This document shows, piece by piece, positions 1-7,035 of a DNA stretch of 11,527 bases; positions within the stretch are counted from its first letter, which is position 1; each line of letters starts with the position of its first letter. The translations under genes were made by a program, and so were the position numbers. Location of the stretch: contig JBFXEO010000083.1 of the NCBI GenBank assembly GCA_050180015.1, positions 1 to 11,527 on the forward strand, given 5' to 3'. A model generated the notes under the pieces. That model was not told where the DNA came from. It saw only the letters and a list, made by a program, of their open reading frames with translations, and searched no databases. The stretch is from JBFXEO01 sp050180015. GTDB lineage: Bacteria; Bacteroidota; Bacteroidia; Bacteroidales; Tenuifilaceae.

Positions 1-1055
1 GCACCGGTCCATCCAAGCGGAACCCTGATTACTCCGGAGCGGTTTCTATCGCCCCAGCAGATGCTGGTTGGCGCTTCCTGGTGGGGAACAAGCCGTAGGT
101 ATGAAGTTGGAATTGTGTTGCCAAAAGCAGTAAGAGCATCGGCGGAGTCAAGAATTCCAGCAATCATTTTACGGGCAATGGGGCTGAGTTTGCCATCTTC
201 CACCATCAGGTTTTGGCCATCTTTTTCCACCATCATGTGGAAGTGTAGCCCGTTTCCTGCTTTTCCAACAGTAATCTTGGGCGCAAAGCTAATATCAACG
301 CCATACCGGTAACCCAACATGCGAACAACCCACTTGGCAATAACAAGTTGGTCAACAGCATTTTCGGCGGGCATGGGAAGGAATTCTATCTCGTGCTGTT
401 CGTATAGTTTATCCTCTGTCATAAAGCAGCCCACCTCCGCGTGTCCGTACTTAATTTTTCCCCCGGCGCGGGCAATGTAGGAAAGGGCCTCTCTGCGTAA
501 GTTTTCCCATTTTGCAAATGGTTCCGAGGCGTGATAACCCTTTTGATCGACACCGGGGAAAGAATCGTCCCTATTGCTGATTACGTAATATTCCAACTCT
601 GCCAGCGCCTTGAAGGTAAAGCCCGTTTCGGCTTGAAATAATTCATACGCTTTGCGGAGTATATTCTCGGGGGCACTCTCCAGCGGCTTGCCGGTACTAT
701 CGTAGAATGAGCAAAGAATATCTATTGCGGGAATGTCGGAGAAGGGGTTAACAAATGCGGTGCGGTAGCGGGGAATTACGTACAGGTCGCTACTCCCTGC
801 CTCGATGAATGAAAACAGGCTACTGCCATCTACCCGTTCGCCGGCAGATAGTATGGAGTCGAGATGTTCACGTGACGAAATAATGAAGTTCAACGTTTTA
901 AGTTTTCCATCTTCTGCAACATAGCGGAAGTTAACCATCTCAATTTTATTTGCTTCGCAAAAGTTAATGATGTCGGCCTTTGTGAATTCGGATGAAGGTT
1001 TCTTTAGAAAACGAACCAGCTCATTGGGGTTCATCAAAATTTCTGAATCGTTCAT
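1..1055 (-). CDS. glnA: Glutamine synthetase (type I-like), C-terminus cut by window edge
   Basis: Glutamine synthetase makes glutamine from glutamate, ammonia and ATP in the cytoplasm and is the main entry of ammonia into metabolism. I translated the minus strand: 351 residues are present and the gene runs off the left edge. Visible family motifs are ELEYY at 153-157 (the ExE metal-binding pair), HAEVG at 205-209, EQHEIE at 219-224, LHFHM at 270-274 (nucleotide/metal histidine), TSYLRLVPHQEAP at 317-329 (substrate arginine and flap glutamate) and WGDRNRS at 334-340. Compared with the canonical HHEVATAGQNEI stretch, there is an insertion of several residues between HAEVG and EQHEIE, which I recall in Bacteroidales homologues. 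The start at 1055 is the first ATG after a TAGTTTTG -7 box; a second in-frame Met lies at codon 8. It is separated from valS by about 200 bp and a terminator, so it is probably its own transcription unit. Confidence 0.93.
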   Translation of the reverse strand, partial: MNDSEILMNPNELVRFLKKPSSEFTKADIINFCEANKIEMVNFRYVAEDGKLKTLNFIISSREHLDSILSAGERVDGSSLFSFIEAGSSDLYVIPRYRTAFVNPFSDIPAIDILCSFYDSTGKPLESAPENILRKAYELFQAETGFTFKALAELEYYVISNRDDSFPGVDQKGYHASEPFAKWENLRREALSYIARAGGKIKYGHAEVGCFMTEDKLYEQHEIEFLPMPAENAVDQLVIAKWVVRMLGYRYGVDISFAPKITVGKAGNGLHFHMMVEKDGQNLMVEDGKLSPIARKMIAGILDSADALTAFGNTIPTSYLRLVPHQEAPTSICWGDRNRSGVIRVPLGWTG

Positions 1056-1085
1056 GTGCACCCGTTTTTAATATTTTATTTTTGC

Positions 1086-1093
1086 CAAAACTA
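1086..1093 (-). promoter_or_regulatory. Putative Bacteroidota -7 box for glutamine synthetase gene
   Basis: The minus strand reads TAGTTTTG, a full match to the Bacteroidota -7 consensus TAnnTTTG, 30 bp upstream of the start codon. This predicts a leader of roughly 25 bases. No convincing TTG-type -33 element lies at the usual 19-20 bp spacing, so the call rests on the -7 box and its position. No Shine-Dalgarno sequence is visible; the leader is A-rich. Confidence 0.45.
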
Positions 1094-1192
1094 CTAAATG
1101 TTGGGTATTTATTTCCTTGGGCAATGGTGTTTAGCAACATCATTTTTCCATTCGTTTTGCATTTAAAGAAATGTTGCCCATAAAATTTTTAT

Positions 1193-1231
1193 AGATAGAA
1201 AAATAGCCCACATTCTTTGCAGATGCGGGCT
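1193..1231 (-). terminator. Rho-independent terminator downstream of valS
   Basis: On the minus strand AGCCCGCAT (1231-1223) pairs with ATGTGGGCT (1213-1205) to give a 9-bp stem with one G-U wobble and a 9-base loop. It is followed by ATTTTTCTATC. It begins 27 bp after the valS stop. Read from the plus strand the wobble becomes an A-C mismatch, which supports a minus-strand role. Confidence 0.75.
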
Positions 1232-1258
1232 AAATGTTGCATTTTTTTCTAAAAACTA

Positions 1259-3892
1259 TCACGAGGAGGCAAGCCGTTCCTCCAATGATTTTATTTTTTC
1301 CAGCGCATCGGATTGTTTTTTACGTTCGAGTTCAACCACATTGGCTGGAGCTCCGTTAACAAAACGTTCGTTGTTTAACTTCTTCATTACACTTTTCAGG
1401 AACCCACGTGTATAGCTGAGTTCTTCGAGTATTTTAGATTTTTCTTCTTCCGAATCAACCAAGCCAACTAAGGGAACATAAACTTCCAACGTGCCAACCA
1501 TGAACGATGCAGCACCGTCAATTTTACCGTCAACATAGCTTAATTTTTCCAATCCGGCCAGCTTCGATATTATAGACTCAAGGCCTTTACCGGGTTTGAT
1601 GTTGCTTCGGATTGAAATGGAGAGTTGCTGCTTAATGGCGATATTCTTCTCCTGCCTAATTGTTCTTACGCCCGCTATTATTTCCTTGATTTTTTCGAAT
1701 TCGTCGAGTGTTGCCGCGTTGAATCCTGTGGATTTGGGCATCTGGCTTACCATAATGCTTGCACCGTTGGATCGTTCGCCTAAATGCTGCCACAGCTCTT
1801 CCGTAATAAATGGCATGTACGGATGGAGTAAAGCAATAATTTTCTCAAATATATCGAGCGTAGCATTGAGAGTTGTGGAATCGATTGGCTGTCCGTATGC
1901 TGGTTTTATAATCTCCAAGTACCACGATGAAAATTCATCCCAGAATAATTTGTATAGATTCATCAATGCCTCGGAGATACGGTACTTATCGAAATCGTCA
2001 TCAACCTGTTCAATAGTTCTGTTTAGTTGATTTGTAAACCATTCAACCGCTGCACGCGAAGCGTCTGGCTGTTCAATATTTGCATCAACCTGCCAACCCT
2101 TAACCAAGCGAAACGCATTCCAAACCTTGTTGCAAAAGTTGCGGCCTTGCTCGGTTAAACTCTCGTCGAAAAGCAGATCGTTACCAGCCGGTGAGCACAG
2201 CAGCATTCCAACACGAACACCATCGGCACCGTACTTTGCTATCAGGTTGAGCGGATCGGGCGAATTCCCCAGCTGTTTACTCATTTTACGGCGAAGATGA
2301 TCGCGCACAATTCCCGTTAGGTAAACGTTGCGGAATGGCTTATCGCCCATGTACTCGTATCCGGCAATAATCATTCTGGCAACCCAGAAAAAGAGAATTT
2401 CGGGTGCGGTTATCAAATCGTTTGTGGGATAGTAGTACTTAATGTCCTTATTGTCGGGTTCGAGAATTCCGTTGAAAACCGATATTGGCCAAAGCCAAGA
2501 GCTAAACCAGGTATCGAGTACATCCTCATCCTGACGGAGATCGGGGAGTTCTAAGTTTGGATTTCCCGATTCCTTCTTGGCTAACTCCAGCGCCTCGTTC
2601 TCGTTGCTGGCAACAACATAGCCACCTTGAGGCAAATACCAAGCTGGAATACGATGTCCCCACCAAAGTTGACGGGAAAGACACCAATCCTTCACATTCT
2701 CCATCCAATGACGATAGGTATTTACGAACTTAGGTGGATAAAGTTGAATTTCGCCATTGATAACTGAATCCAATGCAGGCTGGGCAAGTTCTTTCATACG
2801 GAGGAACCACTGCATGGAGAGTTTTGGCTCAATAACGGCATCGGTACGCTCGCTAAAACCCACTTTATTTACATAATCTTCAATCTTCTCCAGGTTCCCG
2901 GCAGATTCTAGGTCATGAATAATTACCTTACGAACCTCGAACCTGTCCATCCCAACGTAAAGTTTTGCAGCAGCGCTAAGAGTTCCATCATCGTTGAAAA
3001 TATCGATAGACTCTAGCCTATGCTTTTCACCCAGCATATAGTCGTTGATATCGTGAGCTGGCGTAACCTTAAGGGCTCCCGTACCAAATTCCATATCCAC
3101 GTACTCGTCGTAAATGATGGGCACGCTACGGTTGATAAGCGGGACAATAACGCGCTTCCCCTTTAGGTGGGAATAACGTGGATCGTTCGGATGAACGCAC
3201 ACTGCAGTATCGCCAAGAATTGTTTCCGGACGAGTTGTTGCAATGGTTACAAAGCCATCCTCACCGTCAACCTTATATGTCAGATAGTAAATTTTACTTT
3301 GAACCTCGCGGTAGATTACCTCCTCGTCGGACACCGCTGTTTTTGCCTGTGGATCCCAGTTTACCATACGTACGCCTCGGTAGATGTAACCTTTTTTGTA
3401 CAGATCGACAAAAACGCGGATTACACTGGCCGAAAGGGTTTCGTCCATGGTAAAGCTGGTACGTTGCCAATCGCACGATGCTCCCAGTTTTTTTAGCTGT
3501 TCAAGGATGATTCCACCATGCTTTTCTTTCCACTCCCAGGCATGTTTTAGGAACTCGTCGCGTGTAAGTTCTGACTTTTCGATTCCTTCAGCCTTTAACT
3601 TGGCTACAACCTTTGCCTCTGTTGCAATAGAGGCATGATCGGTACCCGGAACCCAGCACGCATTTTTACCTTTCATTCTGGCACGACGGACTAACACATC
3701 CTGCAAAGTATTGTTAAGCATGTGCCCCATGTGAAGAACACCTGTTACGTTTGGTGGGGGTATTACTATACAGTAAGGTTCCCTGTTATCGGGAGTTGAA
3801 TGGAAAAAGCCATTATCCATCCAGTATTTGTACCATTTATCCTCAACCTCAGCGGGGTTGTACTTTGCCGAAATTTCCTTCGCTTTATCCAT
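1259..3892 (-). CDS. valS: Valyl-tRNA synthetase (ValRS)
   Basis: Charges tRNA-Val with valine in the cytoplasm and hydrolyses mischarged Thr-tRNA; class Ia aminoacyl-tRNA synthetase. The 877-residue protein has the usual full length. HIGH signature is HMGH at 54-57 within PPPNVTGVLHMGH. The CP1 editing domain shows TTRPETILGDT at 219-229 and GTGALKVTPAHD at 270-281. DVLDTWFSSWLWP lies at 457-469, KMSKQ at 536-540, and the anticodon-binding domain follows. The last ~70 residues are charged and helical, matching the C-terminal tRNA-binding coiled coil. The fifth KMSKS position is Gln rather than Ser. The start at 3892 follows a TATTTTTG -7 box and begins MDKAKEISAKYNP. The gene ends in tandem stops TGA-TAG and then a hairpin terminator. 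It appears to be monocistronic. Confidence 0.98.
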   Translation of the reverse strand: MDKAKEISAKYNPAEVEDKWYKYWMDNGFFHSTPDNREPYCIVIPPPNVTGVLHMGHMLNNTLQDVLVRRARMKGKNACWVPGTDHASIATEAKVVAKLKAEGIEKSELTRDEFLKHAWEWKEKHGGIILEQLKKLGASCDWQRTSFTMDETLSASVIRVFVDLYKKGYIYRGVRMVNWDPQAKTAVSDEEVIYREVQSKIYYLTYKVDGEDGFVTIATTRPETILGDTAVCVHPNDPRYSHLKGKRVIVPLINRSVPIIYDEYVDMEFGTGALKVTPAHDINDYMLGEKHRLESIDIFNDDGTLSAAAKLYVGMDRFEVRKVIIHDLESAGNLEKIEDYVNKVGFSERTDAVIEPKLSMQWFLRMKELAQPALDSVINGEIQLYPPKFVNTYRHWMENVKDWCLSRQLWWGHRIPAWYLPQGGYVVASNENEALELAKKESGNPNLELPDLRQDEDVLDTWFSSWLWPISVFNGILEPDNKDIKYYYPTNDLITAPEILFFWVARMIIAGYEYMGDKPFRNVYLTGIVRDHLRRKMSKQLGNSPDPLNLIAKYGADGVRVGMLLCSPAGNDLLFDESLTEQGRNFCNKVWNAFRLVKGWQVDANIEQPDASRAAVEWFTNQLNRTIEQVDDDFDKYRISEALMNLYKLFWDEFSSWYLEIIKPAYGQPIDSTTLNATLDIFEKIIALLHPYMPFITEELWQHLGERSNGASIMVSQMPKSTGFNAATLDEFEKIKEIIAGVRTIRQEKNIAIKQQLSISIRSNIKPGKGLESIISKLAGLEKLSYVDGKIDGAASFMVGTLEVYVPLVGLVDSEEEKSKILEELSYTRGFLKSVMKKLNNERFVNGAPANVVELERKKQSDALEKIKSLEERLASS

Positions 3893-3917
3893 GTTGTTCT
3901 TTAAAAAAATCGAAATG

Positions 3918-3925
3918 CAAAAATA
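3918..3925 (-). promoter_or_regulatory. Putative Bacteroidota -7 box for valS
   Basis: The minus strand reads TATTTTTG, matching TAnnTTTG, 25 bp upstream of the valS ATG, which predicts a leader of about 20 bases. No clear -33 TTG was found at standard spacing and the surroundings are AT-rich, so a chance match is possible. Confidence 0.4.
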
Positions 3926-4033
3926 ATAAAATTTAATGAGCGATGGAGGTGGTATGTGGTTGATTGTTGGCGGTGTATGAATAGGAGAGGTAATGGCATA
4001 GATTATGCTGGTTGTTTACAAAACTTTAACGCT

Positions 4034-4432
4034 ATGAAAAAAGTTATCCTGATTGCATTAATTCTCGTTGGGGCTACTACCAATGCACAAAATTTTGTAG
4101 ATGCGGCTCCTGAATGGTTCAACAATCCACCTACTTCCAACAAGAAATTCTACGGCGTTGGTCTTGGAATGTCTAAAAGCATGGAAATTGCCGAGAGCAA
4201 GGCAACCATGCAGGCAAATTTACATTTGGCAGAACAAGTAGTGCCCCCTAAAACAAGGGAAGAAAAATTATCATATAAGTCGAAAGACGGGAAAATTAGC
4301 GAGGAAACCATACAGAGGAAAATAGTTGAAGCACAGCTTACCGATGTGGTGATAGTAAAAAAGGCTTTTATGCAGGATGGTGACAACTACTTGGTTTACG
4401 TGTTGGTGGAGATGAAAAAGAAGAAAAAGTAG
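4034..4432 (+). CDS. Small exported protein, LPP20-like
   Basis: A 132-residue protein of unknown function. It starts with a clear Sec signal peptide (MKKVILIALILVGATTNAQ, 1-19) with no lipobox cysteine, so it is probably a soluble periplasmic protein. The mature part begins with APEWFNNPP and continues with YGVGLGMSKSMEIAESKA, a pattern (P-x-W near the N-terminus, then a G-x-G stretch and an Ala-rich helix with regularly spaced Lys) that resembles the LPP20 family of bacterial surface proteins. A predicted alpha/beta region follows, ending in VLVEMKKKKK, an unusual run of five lysines at the C-terminus. The open frame extends upstream to 3956, but that would put 26 extra hydrophilic residues ahead of the signal peptide, so 4034 is preferred. 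It is divergent from valS, convergent with the methyltransferase gene, and has no obvious partner. No TAnnTTTG box is visible upstream. Confidence 0.72.
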   Translation: MKKVILIALILVGATTNAQNFVDAAPEWFNNPPTSNKKFYGVGLGMSKSMEIAESKATMQANLHLAEQVVPPKTREEKLSYKSKDGKISEETIQRKIVEAQLTDVVIVKKAFMQDGDNYLVYVLVEMKKKKK

Positions 4433-4507
4433 GATTATGCGCGGATTAAAAGGAAAGATTCAGGCCTTGTTATCGGGGGGGGATGATTGGTGTAGCTTTT
4501 GGGAGTC

Positions 4508-5608
4508 CTATTCTATTTCCAGTAAGGATAGGCATTCTACATGGACTGTTTGAGGGAAAAAATCGAATGGGATTATTTTTTTCACGCGATATTTATGCCG
4601 AGTAAGGAATTCAAGATTTTTCGATAAAGTTCCCGGGCTACACGAAAGGTAGGCAATTTTTGCAGGTTGCCCGTTATTGACAATCCAATCCTGTACCTCC
4701 GCTTCAAGTCCTGTTCGCGGGGGGTTTACATACATCAGTATTCGTTTATTCATAAATTTTTGCTCCACAGACCAACTTTTCAGCTGAGGAACCCGTTGCC
4801 TGCACGCCCCACGCAGGATGGTCGCTTCGGGTACATTTACCTTAGCGCATTCTACCGCCTCGCCACCGAGTTCAACGCCTAAAACATTTGCGCCAGCGGA
4901 GGTCCACTGCTTCATTGAGTTCCCGGTGCCGCAGTAAAGGTCTATTACTGCATCGGTTTTGTTTACGTTGAGGAAATTTTTTGCTTCGGTTAGCGACTGG
5001 TTGTAAAGCTCCGGAATAAGCTGCTGGAATGCAGCGGGGCCGTATAGTAACCCATTATAATCTGTAGAGCGGGCACTCCCAAAAATTAAATGCCATCCGG
5101 TTTTTTCAAAAATTCTTTTACCTGCCGAAAGATTTAGGTGTATCCAAAACCCTTCAATCCCGATGTTTGTAAGTTGGTTTTTTACAAAATCATTGAGCCA
5201 ACCCATACTGGGCATTTGTTTTGACTTTATTACCAGTACAGCCTGTGCGCCAGAAAGTACAATAAAAGCAAGCGGAAAAGCTGGTGATTTTGGAATATTA
5301 GCCCTAATGATATCCATTGTCCTATTCACTGTTACCGTGTGCACTGGGCAGCTGGGTATTGGAATTAATTCGTTGCGAGCCCACATTCCAAATTGCCACC
5401 CGGCACCATCAAAAAATGTACTTAGCGTAGTTTTTGAACGGTAGCCCCAGCGCTTTTCGCTGTTTACAGTGCGAACTTGTTCTAAAACATCAACCCAATT
5501 TGCCAGTTTAACTTTCAAAAAGTTTTCCTTTTGGGCTAAACTTTCCGCCATGCTCCATTCACGATGCTTACACCCCCTGCATTTTTCAACACATCCTTTA
5601 GGTATCAT
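4508..5608 (-). CDS. RlmC/TrmA-family 5-methyluridine RNA methyltransferase
   Basis: A SAM-dependent methyltransferase that makes 5-methyluridine in 23S rRNA or tRNA. The 366-residue protein has the hallmarks of the RumA/RumB/TrmA family. These are an iron-sulfur cysteine set C6-x3-C10-x2-C13 plus C87, the SAM motif DLYCGTGN at 223-230, NPPR at 295-298, the catalytic cysteine C323 in YLSCSP, and the catalytic glutamate E358 in FPQTVHVECL. It begins almost directly with the cysteine cluster and has no N-terminal TRAM domain, as in E. coli RlmC (about 375 aa, which also has NPPR), and unlike RlmD. I therefore favour an RlmC-like enzyme, but target specificity cannot be read from the sequence. 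All catalytic residues are present. The start at 5608 places the cysteines at the N-terminus as in RlmC. It is divergent from the gene at 5713 and convergent with the one ending at 4432; no terminator was seen in that short gap. Confidence 0.9.
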   Translation of the reverse strand: MIPKGCVEKCRGCKHREWSMAESLAQKENFLKVKLANWVDVLEQVRTVNSEKRWGYRSKTTLSTFFDGAGWQFGMWARNELIPIPSCPVHTVTVNRTMDIIRANIPKSPAFPLAFIVLSGAQAVLVIKSKQMPSMGWLNDFVKNQLTNIGIEGFWIHLNLSAGKRIFEKTGWHLIFGSARSTDYNGLLYGPAAFQQLIPELYNQSLTEAKNFLNVNKTDAVIDLYCGTGNSMKQWTSAGANVLGVELGGEAVECAKVNVPEATILRGACRQRVPQLKSWSVEQKFMNKRILMYVNPPRTGLEAEVQDWIVNNGQPAKIAYLSCSPGTLSKNLEFLTRHKYRVKKIIPFDFFPQTVHVECLSLLEIE

Positions 5609-5685
5609 GTTTGCTATATTTCCTGGAAGTTACCTGTTGTAAAGGGTTGCTCTCCCAATAGGTTCGCTTTTTTGAATGTAATCGC

Positions 5686-5701
5686 TATCTTTGCAAAGAT
5701 A
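5686..5701. promoter_or_regulatory. 16-bp palindrome carrying -7 boxes on both strands
   Basis: TATCTTTGCAAAGATA is a perfect palindrome, so each strand carries TATCTTTG, a full match to the Bacteroidota -7 consensus TAnnTTTG. Plus-strand use gives a leader of roughly 13 bases for the gene at 5713. Minus-strand use gives roughly 80 bases for the methyltransferase gene. No clean TTG occurs 19-20 bp upstream on either side; the plus strand has GGTTCG near that place, so the plus direction looks slightly better. It could equally be a protein-binding site. Confidence 0.5.
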
Positions 5702-5712
5702 TAATAGATGAA

Positions 5713-6549
5713 ATGTTTAACCCCTTTAAAATAGTATCTTTTTGTGCGATTTTGGCGTTAAACGCAAGTTTATCGGCCCAGCCTGTTATCGATCTCTACC
5801 TAAAATTACAGATTCCTGCATCCAGGGGTGTTTCATTCAGCAATATTGAGGAAACATACGAAATTCTAAACCCGCAAGGCGGCACAACGAAATATAGCGT
5901 TGTGCAGCGGTACAACCCTGCCGGGAAAATTATTTCGGAAGTAAAGTACAACAGCGCTGGCGGAATTCAGCATGAAATTTCGTGGGAATATAGCGGAAAC
6001 GGGAACCCGGTGCGCAAGTTTATGCGTCAATTTATCAACTACAAGGGATGGGTAACCGAGGAGGATATGTTTAAGTACAACGATACAACAGGGTATCTCT
6101 CGGACATTCAGGTTTTTTACGGGGGAAAACTTGGTTTATCGGCTCAGGTAATTTCCGATAGTACCGGGAAAACTTCTGAAGTGAATATATACAACGAAAA
6201 GGGTGTATTCATTGGTATTGAGCGGTTAGTTTACGTCCCGGCCAGCAACTCTGTAAGGGTGCTGAGCTATAGGTCGAACGAGCAATTTGTTGGATCAACA
6301 AATTATCCGATTGATCCGGCAAAGCCCTACTCAAAGCCTTCCGGTGTACTTGAGTTGTACCCTAATGGTGATACTATGGTGGAGGTTGCTGATGCATCAA
6401 AACCGGATCAGGGTTATTTCTATGAGTATAAGTACGATTCTGGCGGAAACTGGACGGAAAAGTTGGCCTACCGCTGTAAAATTACCTCAAACAACCGGGC
6501 CAAGGGGAAGGAGTTGGAGTATAAAGTTACCCGGAAAATTGCATACTGA
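5713..6549 (+). CDS. Exported protein of unknown function with YD-like repeats
   Basis: A 278-residue protein that I do not recognise. Residues 1-22 (MFNPFKIVSFCAILALNASLSA, cut near SAQ) form a Sec signal peptide with no lipobox cysteine after the hydrophobic core, so export to the periplasm or beyond is likely. The mature part is rich in Tyr, Gly and Asn and carries loosely repeated strands such as RYNPAGKIISEVKYNSAGG, WEYSGNGNPVRK, MFKYNDTTGYLSD, IYNEKGVFIG, LYPNGDTMVE and YKYDSGGNWTEK. These resemble degenerate YD/RHS-type or MORN-like beta repeats common in secreted Bacteroidota proteins. No catalytic motif is visible and there is no C-terminal sorting domain. It is preceded by a TATCTTTG box and appears monocistronic; a weak AT-rich hairpin follows. 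Confidence 0.75.
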   Translation: MFNPFKIVSFCAILALNASLSAQPVIDLYLKLQIPASRGVSFSNIEETYEILNPQGGTTKYSVVQRYNPAGKIISEVKYNSAGGIQHEISWEYSGNGNPVRKFMRQFINYKGWVTEEDMFKYNDTTGYLSDIQVFYGGKLGLSAQVISDSTGKTSEVNIYNEKGVFIGIERLVYVPASNSVRVLSYRSNEQFVGSTNYPIDPAKPYSKPSGVLELYPNGDTMVEVADASKPDQGYFYEYKYDSGGNWTEKLAYRCKITSNNRAKGKELEYKVTRKIAY

Positions 6550-6563
6550 TCAAATATCTCATC

Positions 6564-6601
6564 AGTAAATAACCTGCTAATTTTTGATTTACTCATTTTT
6601 T
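6564..6601 (+). terminator. Weak possible terminator after the gene ending at 6549
   Basis: AGTAAAT (6564-6570) pairs with ATTTACT (6587-6593) across a 16-base loop and is followed by CA and six T residues (6596-6601). The stem is all but one A-T pair, so stability is low; the T run and the position between two transcription units are the main support. Confidence 0.3.
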
Positions 6602-6607
6602 AAAACC

Positions 6608-6628
6608 ATTTCGTATTTCGGCGAAATA
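6608..6628. promoter_or_regulatory. ArsR-type operator, upstream repeat
   Basis: TATTTCG (6614-6620) and CGAAATA (6622-6628) form a perfect inverted repeat around one G, with an extra direct copy ATTTCG at 6608-6613. The same half-site recurs in the repeat just downstream. The location would cover the -33 region of the predicted ars promoter, consistent with repression. Confidence 0.55.
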
Positions 6629-6629
6629 A

Positions 6630-6657
6630 AAATATTTCGTAATATTGCGAAATATTT
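6630..6657. promoter_or_regulatory. ArsR-type operator overlapping the ars operon promoter
   Basis: A 28-bp palindrome with arms AAATATTTCG (6630-6639) and CGAAATATTT (6648-6657). The 8-base centre is itself palindromic except for one pair (6640/6647). The centre TAATATTG (6640-6647) is one base from the Bacteroidota -7 consensus TAnnTTTG, with TTTCG at 6616-6620 about 19 bp upstream as a possible -33. A dimeric winged-helix repressor bound here would block the promoter. It ends 9 bp before the arsR start codon. Autoregulation is inferred from position and symmetry; the exact promoter is a guess. Confidence 0.65.
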
Positions 6658-6666
6658 AATTTATTT

Positions 6667-6966
6667 ATGAGCAAATCGAAATATACCGCGGAACAAGAAA
6701 AAATTGCACGCTATGCAAAGGCTTTAAGTCACCCTGTACGAATACAAATCCTTGAAATACTTGCAGTCCAGAGTTGCTGCTATAGCGGCGACATTGTGGA
6801 CGATTTACCTATTGCCCGCAGCACATTATCGCAGCATTTAAGCGAGCTGCGCAATTCCGGACTTATACAGGGAGAATTTAATCCTCCTAAAATTAAGTAT
6901 TGTATTAGGCAGGAAAGCTGGGACGAAGCAAAAACCCTGATGAACAATTTTTTTGAAAAGAAATGA
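6667..6966 (+). CDS. arsR: ArsR-family winged-helix metalloregulator
   Basis: A 99-residue ArsR/SmtB-type repressor that would bind operator DNA without inducer and release it when an arsenical or similar metalloid binds. The wHTH core is clear: ALSHPVRIQILEILA at 19-33, then IARSTLSQHLSELRNSGLI at 49-67 as the recognition helix region, then the beta wing GEFNPPKIKYCI at 69-80. Cysteines are C37 and C38 (SCCYSGDI, just before the recognition helix-turn-helix) and C79 in the wing strand. They are candidates for a three-thiol As(III) or organoarsenical site. The CxC pair of E. coli ArsR helix 3 is absent. It is the first gene of the operon, directly downstream of two inverted repeats. The next gene starts 69 bp later, across two small hairpins. 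Inducer identity is inferred only from context. Confidence 0.92.
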   Translation: MSKSKYTAEQEKIARYAKALSHPVRIQILEILAVQSCCYSGDIVDDLPIARSTLSQHLSELRNSGLIQGEFNPPKIKYCIRQESWDEAKTLMNNFFEKK

Positions 6967-7002
6967 GAGTTGATATTCAACGCTCTTTGTAGGTATTCTA
7001 CA
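6965..7002 (+). other. Two small hairpins in the arsR-arsE gap
   Basis: The first hairpin starts in the arsR stop codon. GAGAGTTGA (6965-6973) pairs with TCAACGCTC (6977-6985) with one internal A-G mismatch, a 3-base loop, and then TTT. The second is TGTAG (6988-6992) with CTACA (6998-7002), loop 5. The first could act as a partial terminator or an RNA-stability element that sets arsR apart from the downstream genes. Both stems are short, so chance is possible. The rest of the 69-bp gap shows nothing further. Confidence 0.35.
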
Positions 7003-7035
7003 GAAATCAAACATGAACTTTTAAAATAGAATGGT

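Noticed and set aside
61..312. Plus-strand open frame of 83 codons at the left edge
   Set aside because: Antisense to the conserved active-site region of glutamine synthetase; a shadow frame.
1596..2030. Plus-strand open frame of 144 codons
   Set aside because: Lies wholly antisense to valS, has no promoter or recognisable protein pattern, and valS is certain.
3956..4033. Upstream in-frame extension of the LPP20-like gene
   Set aside because: Would bury the signal peptide behind 26 hydrophilic residues; the ATG at 4034 begins a textbook signal sequence.
4475..4482. Run of eight G residues, considered as a phase-variable tract
   Set aside because: It lies between two convergent genes, not in a coding frame or a promoter, so slippage would have no clear effect.
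6287..6568. Overlapping plus-strand frame inside the exported-protein gene
   Set aside because: Out of frame with a better supported gene and with no family resemblance.
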